Made by a program: the position numbers and the translations under genes
Source of the DNA: an uncultured Collinsella sp.
Lineage (GTDB): Bacteria; Actinomycetota; Coriobacteriia; Coriobacteriales; Coriobacteriaceae
Assembly: GCA_937981515.1 (NCBI GenBank)
Contig: CALJNY010000044.1
Span: forward strand, 1-13,023
Direction: 5' to 3'
Length of the DNA stretch: 13,023 nucleotides
Shown: positions 6,140-12,366 of the stretch, in pieces
Numbering within the stretch: the first letter of the stretch is position 1
Layout: every line of letters starts with the position of its first letter
Notes under the pieces: model-generated
Told to the model about the DNA's origin: nothing
What the model saw: the letters and a program-made list of their open reading frames with translations, nothing else
Database searches by the model: none

Positions 6140-8380
6140 CTAGTCAAACAGACTCGGCATGTCGTTTTCCTTCATGAGGGCACCGGCTGAGGGGAGGCTC
6201 TGCGCGGTGAACTTCTCGGCCGAGACGCCGGCGCCAAGAATCTCCTCGGTTGTGCCGACGGTGGTGACCGAGCGGCCCTTCTTAGTGGTAAAGGCCTGGA
6301 CGCCCTGCGTGTTGGTGGTCGTCTTGGTCTTGAGCAGCGACGTGTTGAAGTTCATCAGGCGGTAGTCGCTCGAGACCAGCGCGATGTCGCGATCGTCCTT
6401 GAGCACTTGGGCATACAGCAGTTTGCTGCCGCCGTAGATGGCGTTCTTGAGGCGCTTGCGGTTGGTCTTGGTGACGTATCCAGAAAGCGCGACGCGCACC
6501 ACGCGGCCGTTCTCAAAGACAAACAGCACGTCGGCCTTATAGTCCTCGGGGTCGATGACCCAGATTACGCTCTCGTCGGGTTCCATCTCAAGATCGGTCG
6601 GCAGGTACGAGCCCAGCTGGGCCGACTTGGTGTCCTCAAACGCCGCAACCTTGCACTTGTACACCTGGCTCTTGTTGGTAAAGACCAGCAGCTCGTGGGT
6701 GTTGGAGGACGGGAACTCGATAAAGGGTTTGTCGCCGTCCTTGTACTTGAGCGTGGTCGCCTTTTTGAGTACGCGGTCCGTCATCTTCTTAAGGTAGCCA
6801 TCGCGCGAGAGCATGATGGTGACCGGGTACTCCTCGACCTCGGGCTCCAAGCTTACTTCGATAACCTCATGGGGCTCGATCCTGCCCGTGCGGCGCGGCA
6901 TCACATACTTCTTGTTGACCGCTGCCAGCTCGTCGCTGATGACCTTCTTGATGTTCTCCTCGCTGGAGAGGATCTCCTCGAGCTCAGCGATCTCACCTTC
7001 GAGCTTGGCAATGTCCTTGGTGCGGTTGAGGATGTACTCCTCGTTGATGTTACGGAGCTTGAGCTCGGCAACAAACTCGGCCTGGGTTTCGTCGATGTCG
7101 AAACCCTTCATAAGGTTGGGTACGACCTCGGCTTCGAGCTTGGTGCCGCGGATGATGGCGATGGCCTTGTCGATGTCGAGCAGGATTGCCTCAAGGCCGT
7201 GCAGCAGGTGCAGGCGCTCGGACTTTTTGCCCAGGTCAAAGTTAATGCGGCGACGCGTGGACTCAATACGCCACTTGACCCACTCGTGCAGGATCTGGCG
7301 CACGCCCATAACGCGAGGGTAACCATCGACCAGCACGTTGAAGTTGCACGAGAACGAATCCTGCAGCGTGGTCGAGCGATAGAGCTTGGCCATGAGCTTG
7401 TCGGGGTCGACACCGCGCTTAAGGTCGATGGCGATGCGCAAGCCCGAGAGGTCGGTTTCGTCGCGGATGTCAGCGATTTCCTTGACCTTGCCCTCCTTAG
7501 AGAGCTTGACGATGCGCTCGATGATGACATCGGTCTTGGTGGTGTAGGGAATCTCGTAGACCTCGATGATGCGCTCTTCGGGAATCCAGCGCCAGCGGGA
7601 GCGGATCTGGAAGCTGCCAAGGCCGGTCTCGATAATCTTTTCCATCTCCTCGCGGCGGTAGATAATCTCGCCGCCGGTCGAGAAGTCGGGCATGGGCATA
7701 TACTCGAGCAGGTCACAGTCGGGATCCTGGAGGTAATGCATCGTGGCAGTACAGACCTCGTTGAGGTTGAAGCCGCAGATATCGGACGCCATGGCGACGC
7801 CGATGCCCTTATTGGCCGAGACAAGGATGTTGGGAAACGTGGTGGGCAGCAGGCGCGGCTCCTTCATGGCGCCGTCGTAGCTGTCGACGAAGTCGACCGG
7901 ATCCTTGTCGATGTCCTTGAAGATCTCGGCGCTGATGGGGGAGAGCTTGGCCTCGGTATAACGCGAGGCGGCGTAGCTCAGGTCGCCCGAATAGTACTTA
8001 CCGAAGTTGCCCTTCGACTCCACGAAGGGGGCGAGCAGCGCCTCGTTGCCGGTGGCCAGACGCACCATCGTCTCATAGATCGCGGCGTCGCCGTGCGGGT
8101 TGAGCTTCATGGTCTGACCCACAATGTTGGCGCTCTTCTGGCGCTCGCCCTTGAGCAGACCCATCTTGTACATGGTGTAGAGCAGCTTGCGGTGCGACGG
8201 CTTAAAGCCGTCAATCTCGGGGAACGCACTCGAGACGTTGACGCTCATTGCATATGGCATGTAGTTGACCTCGAGCGTCTGCGTGATCGGCTGGTCGGTG
8301 ACCTCGGAGTGCAGGCCGATGACGTTCTCGGCGTTGACCTGCTTTTTCTTTGGCTGGTTCTTCGTCTTCTTCTTTGCCAC
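6140..8380 (-). CDS. parC: ParC/GyrA-like type IIA DNA topoisomerase subunit A
   Basis: A 746-residue DNA cleavage-religation subunit. The start is GTG at 8380 with AGAGGAT six bases upstream. After a Lys-rich N-terminal tail (1-14), the winged-helix/tower core begins at about residue 40 (YMPYAMSV). GFKPSHRKLLYTMYK (58-72) is conserved, the quinolone-region helix is NPHGDAAIYETMVRL (94-108), and the catalytic tyrosine is Y141 in AASRYTEAKL. The coiled-coil gate covers about 400-500. The C-terminal third has degenerate beta-pinwheel repeats (HELLVFTNKSQVYKC, DVLFVFENGRVVRV) but no GyrA box (QRRGGKG), so supercoiling activity is not expected. It resembles the clostridial-type second topoisomerase more than canonical GyrA. 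It presumably pairs with the ParE-like subunit 45 bp upstream in the same operon to relax and decatenate DNA. The gene symbol is by role, not proven orthology. Confidence 0.92.
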   Translation of the reverse strand: MAKKKTKNQPKKKQVNAENVIGLHSEVTDQPITQTLEVNYMPYAMSVNVSSAFPEIDGFKPSHRKLLYTMYKMGLLKGERQKSANIVGQTMKLNPHGDAAIYETMVRLATGNEALLAPFVESKGNFGKYYSGDLSYAASRYTEAKLSPISAEIFKDIDKDPVDFVDSYDGAMKEPRLLPTTFPNILVSANKGIGVAMASDICGFNLNEVCTATMHYLQDPDCDLLEYMPMPDFSTGGEIIYRREEMEKIIETGLGSFQIRSRWRWIPEERIIEVYEIPYTTKTDVIIERIVKLSKEGKVKEIADIRDETDLSGLRIAIDLKRGVDPDKLMAKLYRSTTLQDSFSCNFNVLVDGYPRVMGVRQILHEWVKWRIESTRRRINFDLGKKSERLHLLHGLEAILLDIDKAIAIIRGTKLEAEVVPNLMKGFDIDETQAEFVAELKLRNINEEYILNRTKDIAKLEGEIAELEEILSSEENIKKVISDELAAVNKKYVMPRRTGRIEPHEVIEVSLEPEVEEYPVTIMLSRDGYLKKMTDRVLKKATTLKYKDGDKPFIEFPSSNTHELLVFTNKSQVYKCKVAAFEDTKSAQLGSYLPTDLEMEPDESVIWVIDPEDYKADVLFVFENGRVVRVALSGYVTKTNRKRLKNAIYGGSKLLYAQVLKDDRDIALVSSDYRLMNFNTSLLKTKTTTNTQGVQAFTTKKGRSVTTVGTTEEILGAGVSAEKFTAQSLPSAGALMKENDMPSLFD

Positions 8381-8425
8381 GATATCCTCTTGAACTTCTT
8401 ATGGGCCGTCGTTATCGATTTGCTG

Positions 8426-10423
8426 CTATTGCAGGTCCAGCTGGTCCAGGTATTCCTTGCCGTGCTCGGAGATATGACGCTTGCGGCCCGCCTCGTCGTT
8501 GCCCAGCAACAGGTTGAACATGGTTTCCATCTTGGTGACGTCCTCGGGTTCCACCTTGATCAGGCGACGCGTCTCGGGGTTCATGGTGGTGAGCCACATC
8601 ATGTCCGGATCGTTCTCACCAAGACCCTTGGAGCGGTTGATCGAGCACTTTTGGTCGCCGATCTCTTTGAGGATGCCGTTCTTCTCGAGCTCGGTGTAGG
8701 CAAAGTAGGTCTTCTCTTTGCAGTTGATCTCGTAGAGCGGCGACTCGGCGATATACACGTAACCCTCGTCGATAAGTGTGGGCACCAGGCGGTAGAGCAT
8801 GGTGAGCACGAGCGTGCGGATGTGATAACCGTCGACGTCGGCATCCGTACAGATGATGACCTTGTTCCAGTTGAGGTTGTCCAGGTCAAAGGCACCAAGG
8901 TTCTTGATGCGCTTGTCCTTGATCTCCACACCGCAGCCCAGCACGCGCATGAGGTCCATGATGATGTCGGACTTAAAGATGCGTGGATAGTCCTCCTTCA
9001 GGCAGTTGAGGATTTTGCCGCGGACGGGCATAACGCCCTGGAACTCGGCATCGCGCGAGGTACGAATGGCGCCTGCTGCCGAGTCGCCCTCTACGATGTA
9101 GATCTCGCGGCGACTCTTGTCCTTGGAGCGGCAGTCGATGAACTTCTGCACGCGGTTGGCCATGTCGGTCTTCTGCTGCAGGTTGGTTTTGATGCTCTGG
9201 CGCGTTTTCTCGGCGTTCTCGCGCGAACGCTTGTTGATGAGCACCTGCTCTATGATCTTGTTGGCAGCGTCTTTGTTCTCGATTAGGTAGGTCGAGAGGC
9301 GCTCCTTAAAGAATGCCGTCATGGCCTGCTGGATAAAGCGGTTATTGATGGCCTTCTTGGTCTGGTTTTCGTAGGACGTCTGGGTGGAGAAGCAGTTGGT
9401 TACCAGCACCAGACAGTCCTGGACGTCCTGCCATTTGATGCCGCTCTCGTTTTTGTTGTACTTGCCCTGTTGCTTAATGTAAGCATCGATGGCACTGGTC
9501 AGAGCGCTGCGGGCGGCCTTCTCGGGCGAGCCGCCGTTCTCGAGCCACGATGAGTTGTGGTAGTACTCCTGCATCATGAAGGTGCGCGAGAAGCACATGC
9601 ACGCGGTGATCTTTACGTTGTAGTCGGGCAGGTCCTCGCGATCGCGACCGCGACGGTCGGCCTCGATAAAGAAGGGCTCGGTGAGGTAGTCGGTACCGAC
9701 CTTCTCGAGCACGTAGTCCTCGATGCCCTTGGGGTAGCAAAAGTCCTCTTCGGAAAACTCGCCATCGTCGTCCTCGATGCGCAGGCGGAAGGTCACGTTG
9801 GCGTTGACCACGGCCTGGCGGCGCATGGTCTCGCGATACCACTCGTGGGGAATGCTGATCGAGGTAAAGACCTCAAGATCGGGACGCCACTTGATGGTGG
9901 TGCCGGTGCGTTCCTCGTCGCTGGGCTCAATCTCGAGTGCCTTCTTTTTGGCGCCGACGACCTTGCCCTTCTTAAAGTGTAAGGAGTACTTGTTACCGTC
10001 ACGCCAGACGGTGACATCCATGTACTCGGAGGCGTACTGGGTCGCGCACGAACCCAGGCCGTTGGTACCGAGCGAGAAGTCGTAGTCGCCGCCCTGGTTG
10101 TTGTTGTACTTGCCGCCGGCGTAGAGCTCGCAAAAGACGAGTTCCCAGTTAAAGCGCTTCTCGGAGGGGTTCCAGTCGAGCGGGCAGCCACGGCCGTTGT
10201 CCTCTACCTGAATGGAACCATCGCGAAAGGCGGTAAGGGTGATGAGCTTGCCGTAGCCCTGGCGCGCCTCGTCAACGGCGTTGGACAGGATCTCGAAGGC
10301 GGCATGCGCGCAGCCGTCGAGTCCGTCCGAGCCAAAGATGACGGCGGGGCGCAGGCGTACGCGCTCCTCGTCCTTGAGCTGGCGGATACTGTCGTTACCA
10401 TAGTTTGCGGTGTTTTTTGCCAT
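8426..10423 (-). CDS. parE: ParE/GyrB-like type IIA DNA topoisomerase subunit B
   Basis: A 665-residue ATPase and TOPRIM subunit, full length for the family. The GHKL ATPase shows E44 and N48 in EILSNAVDEA, EDNGRG (74-79), and a glycine-rich lid GTNGLGS (119-125) in place of the usual GGLHGVG. The QTK loop of the transducer is at 354-356 (ENQTKKAIN). The TOPRIM domain has E445 in VEGDSAAG, PVRGKILN (466-473) and the metal-binding D527 and D529 in TDADVDG, followed by SKGLGEN (598-604). The subunit hydrolyses ATP to drive strand passage and supplies the Mg2+ site for cleavage with the ParC-like partner. It is first in a two-gene minus-strand operon. The start at 10423 has only a weak purine-rich GAGAGAG upstream. 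A predicted SOS box lies about 100 bp upstream. The noncanonical lid matches the clostridial-type paralogue rather than standard GyrB, so a separate gyrase is expected elsewhere in the genome. Confidence 0.93.
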   Translation of the reverse strand: MAKNTANYGNDSIRQLKDEERVRLRPAVIFGSDGLDGCAHAAFEILSNAVDEARQGYGKLITLTAFRDGSIQVEDNGRGCPLDWNPSEKRFNWELVFCELYAGGKYNNNQGGDYDFSLGTNGLGSCATQYASEYMDVTVWRDGNKYSLHFKKGKVVGAKKKALEIEPSDEERTGTTIKWRPDLEVFTSISIPHEWYRETMRRQAVVNANVTFRLRIEDDDGEFSEEDFCYPKGIEDYVLEKVGTDYLTEPFFIEADRRGRDREDLPDYNVKITACMCFSRTFMMQEYYHNSSWLENGGSPEKAARSALTSAIDAYIKQQGKYNKNESGIKWQDVQDCLVLVTNCFSTQTSYENQTKKAINNRFIQQAMTAFFKERLSTYLIENKDAANKIIEQVLINKRSRENAEKTRQSIKTNLQQKTDMANRVQKFIDCRSKDKSRREIYIVEGDSAAGAIRTSRDAEFQGVMPVRGKILNCLKEDYPRIFKSDIIMDLMRVLGCGVEIKDKRIKNLGAFDLDNLNWNKVIICTDADVDGYHIRTLVLTMLYRLVPTLIDEGYVYIAESPLYEINCKEKTYFAYTELEKNGILKEIGDQKCSINRSKGLGENDPDMMWLTTMNPETRRLIKVEPEDVTKMETMFNLLLGNDEAGRKRHISEHGKEYLDQLDLQ

Positions 10424-10477
10424 ACTCGCTCTCTCGGTGCTCCTTTGCTGCGTTTAAGTCATATAGATAGTCAAGGT

Positions 10478-10506
10478 AGCATAGCCCAGCCTACAGACGA
10501 TTCCAA
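10478..10506 (-). promoter_or_regulatory. Candidate promoter of the topoisomerase operon
   Basis: Read on the minus strand, TTGGAA (10506-10501), 17 bp and TATGCT (10483-10478) match the consensus hexamers at 4 of 6 positions each. The start would be near 10471, about 48 bases before the ParE-like start codon. The predicted SOS box begins 15 bp upstream of this -35. Confidence 0.45.
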
Positions 10507-10520
10507 CCAACACGAAATCC

Positions 10521-10538
10521 ATCGAACAATCGTTCGAT
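10521..10538. promoter_or_regulatory. Predicted LexA (SOS) box
   Basis: ATCGAACAATCGTTCGAT is a palindrome with 7-bp arms and a 4-bp centre. Its core TCGAAC-N4-GTTCGA is an exact match to the actinobacterial LexA box and close to the Bacillus CGAAC-N4-GTTCG box. It lies between the ATPase stop (10581) and the ParE-like start (10423), so the topoisomerase operon is the only gene set it could control at a promoter. The 10424-10580 gap holds nothing else beyond the candidate promoter. Confidence 0.65.
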
Positions 10539-10580
10539 TAGATAATGAATGCTTGGAATGCGGGAGGGACCTGTCCTGTC

Positions 10581-11963
10581 CTATCCAAACATCTGCGGCA
10601 GGTCGATGAAGACGGTTCGATCGCTTTCGCCAGCTTCGAAGCCCGAACGGGAGAAGAATCCATAGCGATGGCACTTGAGCCCCGTTGCCTCGACTTGGGT
10701 GATTTCCTCGTCGACCATTTTTTGCGTGACGGGGGATTTGCGGAACTTTGCTTCGTAGAATGCGTAGCCCTCGGGGTCTTGCGTTACCACGTCGAATTCG
10801 CCGCTCGTTTTGTTTGCGGGATCGTCGTACCAGTACTTGCCTATGGCGTCGAAAGCCGGTTCGATCTTGCCGGTCCTGTTCTGCCGCACGAGGTATTGAC
10901 GGCAGATCTCCTCGAACATATGAGGAACGTAGTTTTCCTCGAAGTCTTGGGAGACGTGACGATCATAGAAGACTTCCGGGTCGAGCAGCTGACGCGCTGA
11001 GGCATTGCGGAAAACATAGCGATAGTAAAAGAGCGAAAGTGGGTCCACTACAAAGTAGCCAGACTTGCGCTTGTTCGTAGGGTCGTTGATGGGTGCACGC
11101 TTTTGGACGATTTCGAGTGACATGAGCTTGTCGAGCACGTCTGCCATGGCCGGACCGCTCGAGACGTGCGACTGTGCCAGCACGTCCCCCCAACGGGAGT
11201 AGCCTTGTGCGAGAGCCCCGAAAACTTCGTTGGCGTTGGTCATCTTCGAGATCTCGGCGTTGAGATAGGACGGCACCTCGCTTTCTAAGCGGGCGCCAGG
11301 TTCCGTGACGAGCTCGATGATGTTGTCGCGTACGCTTTGGGATTGATCGATGAGGCGATTGTAAAAGGGGATACCGCCAAAAACGCTATAGAGCCGCACC
11401 TTGTCCTCGGGCGAGAACGCGGGATAGAACTTCGCAGCGTCAAAGTAATCCATGGGCTTAAGCTCAAGCGCGAGATCAATTCGCCCGTAGAGGGGGCTTT
11501 CATGCTCGATGAGGGATTTCATAATCTCAACGTAGGAGCCGCACAGGACAATGTTTAAACGCGAGTCTTCCCTGTGGGCGTCGATTGAGGTCTGAAGAAT
11601 GCTGTCTAAGCCTTTAACCGCATCTCTCAAGTAGGGGTATTCGTCGAGAACGAGGGTAATGTTCTTGTCTTTGGCTTGGGCAAACAGAAATTCGATGAGC
11701 TCGCGGATGCCTGTGAAGGCGAGCGGAGGAAAGCTCAGCGCTTCAGCAACAAGGACGGACAGACTCTCGAGGTTGTCTGCCTCGGAGGTTTGGCGGCACT
11801 CGTAATAGACCGTTGCGACGTCCGACAAATCGGTTAGCGCCTGCTTGATGAGCTCACTTTTTCCGACGCGACGCCTGCCGTAAATGAGAACATTGCGCTG
11901 CTCGGGTGCTTTGAGCGTTTTCTTAATACGGGCGAGCTCACGCTCCCTGCCAATAAATTCCAC
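10581..11963 (-). CDS. ATPase_2 (archaeal-type AAA) protein with DUF234 C-terminal domain
   Basis: A 460-residue protein starting at GTG 11963, with GGAAGGA nine bases upstream. FIGRERELARI (3-13) is the typical opening of this family. Walker A GRRRVGKS is at 29-36, Walker B ITLVLDEYPYL at 102-112 (D107, E108), and a sensor-like LCGSYVEIMK at 140-149. The middle (about 185-310) is a winged-helix region ending YFVVDPLSLFYYRYVF, the DUF234 signature. The C-terminus has FEEICRQYL (350-358), EFD (389-391) and YEAKF (E404, K406), a credible PD-(D/E)XK triad. The role of the family is unknown; ATP-dependent DNA or RNA processing is inferred. It differs in type from the two DUF4143 ATPases nearby. 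It appears monocistronic. Its promoter, leader and ribosome binding site lie in the palindrome array 11964-12069, which suggests tight, possibly autogenous control. Family call firm, function unknown. Confidence 0.93.
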   Translation of the reverse strand: MEFIGRERELARIKKTLKAPEQRNVLIYGRRRVGKSELIKQALTDLSDVATVYYECRQTSEADNLESLSVLVAEALSFPPLAFTGIRELIEFLFAQAKDKNITLVLDEYPYLRDAVKGLDSILQTSIDAHREDSRLNIVLCGSYVEIMKSLIEHESPLYGRIDLALELKPMDYFDAAKFYPAFSPEDKVRLYSVFGGIPFYNRLIDQSQSVRDNIIELVTEPGARLESEVPSYLNAEISKMTNANEVFGALAQGYSRWGDVLAQSHVSSGPAMADVLDKLMSLEIVQKRAPINDPTNKRKSGYFVVDPLSLFYYRYVFRNASARQLLDPEVFYDRHVSQDFEENYVPHMFEEICRQYLVRQNRTGKIEPAFDAIGKYWYDDPANKTSGEFDVVTQDPEGYAFYEAKFRKSPVTQKMVDEEITQVEATGLKCHRYGFFSRSGFEAGESDRTVFIDLPQMFG

Positions 11964-12069
11964 TTACTCGGTTCCTTCCGACTCGGTTTTGTCCGAGTTA
12001 ATTGTATCGCATGGATCAGTTTATGCTCGAGTTTACTCGGACAAAACCGAGTCGGTTCTGCCCGAGTAA
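11964..12069. repeat. Symmetrical array of four 18-bp palindromes (ACTCGG-N6-CCGAGT)
   Basis: Four units share 6-bp half-sites: 11966-11983 (one mismatch), 11981-11998 (perfect), 12035-12052 (perfect) and 12050-12067 (one mismatch). Within each pair the units overlap by 3 bp, a 15-bp period. The two pairs are inverted copies about a centre at 12016/12017, giving 38-bp arms (11964-12001 and 12032-12069) that match at 31 of 38 positions. Six of the seven differences are the N6 of the outer units. The left arm ends at the start codon of the DUF234 ATPase, and TACAAT, a good -10 for that gene, lies at 12006-12001 between the pairs. This looks like a multi-site operator for a dimeric DNA-binding protein. 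Confidence 0.85.
12001..12006 (-). promoter_or_regulatory. -10 element of the DUF234 ATPase promoter
   Basis: TACAAT on the minus strand matches the consensus at 5 of 6 positions and is 37 bp upstream of the GTG start. The hexamer 17 bp upstream (CGAGCA) is a poor -35, so the promoter may be weak or need an activator. The expected start site falls inside the 11981-11998 palindrome, so a protein bound there would block RNA polymerase. Confidence 0.45.
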
Positions 12070-12366
12070 ATTTGAAGGCGGCCGAATGCGTCTTGCTGCG
12101 TTTGCGGTTGGATACGTTGTCGAAAACGTGTCGTGCGGATTGTTGGATCGAATCGAACATTGGGACAGACGTCTCGTTTTATGGGCCGGGGGCGTGCATG
12201 TGCGAGTTCTTTTGGCCCATAAGGAACGCTGGTGGGTCGTTATTTGGGCCACGGGTCACTTCGCCGGCGCCGTGTTTCGTCATACGCTCATAGTGGAAGC
12301 CGATGCCACGGGGTCGACTTGGGACTCGGGCAATGGATGAGCTGCAAGCCGAAAGGAGCGGTGAGA
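12070..12366. other. Sparse region between the palindrome array and the lipoprotein gene
   Basis: About 300 bp without an assured gene. It holds a doubtful 84-codon ORF (12086-12340) and an inverted repeat, TTATGGGCC (12179-12187) with GGCCCATAA (12214-12222), spaced by 26 bp. AAAGGAG (12352-12358) is the ribosome binding site of the lipoprotein. I found no convincing promoter or terminator, although the lipoprotein promoter should lie here. Confidence 0.5.
12086..12340 (+). CDS. Doubtful small hypothetical protein
   Basis: An ATG at 12086 with GAAGG (12074-12078) seven bases upstream opens 84 codons ending 26 bp before the lipoprotein start. The product begins MRLAAFAVGYVVENV and contains a Trp/Val-rich stretch (RWWVVIWATG), but there is no recognisable domain, clear signal peptide or membrane segment. 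Several codons rare in the neighbouring genes (AGA, ATA, TTA, CGA) are used. It could be a real small protein upstream of the lipoprotein or simply an open frame in a leader region. I lean to the latter. Confidence 0.22.
   Translation: MRLAAFAVGYVVENVSCGLLDRIEHWDRRLVLWAGGVHVRVLLAHKERWWVVIWATGHFAGAVFRHTLIVEADATGSTWDSGNG

Noticed and set aside
6407..9286. Plus-strand open frame of 959 codons antisense to the topoisomerase genes
   Set aside because: It spans two well-supported minus-strand genes and their junction, and its product is rich in Leu, Val, Asp and His without any domain. It is the mirror image of biased codon use in parC and parE.
10521..10538. The palindrome as a transcription terminator for the DUF234 ATPase
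   Set aside because: The stem is only 7 bp and AT-containing, with no T tract on the minus strand after it. The exact LexA-box core explains it better.
11964..12069. The 38-bp inverted arms as a miniature transposable element
   Set aside because: No target-site duplication is visible. The left arm ends at the ATPase start codon and contains its ribosome binding site, so it is an integral promoter region.
12140..12160. TCGAAC near 12151 as a second SOS box
   Set aside because: Only one half-site is present; the partner GTTCGA is missing at the correct spacing.
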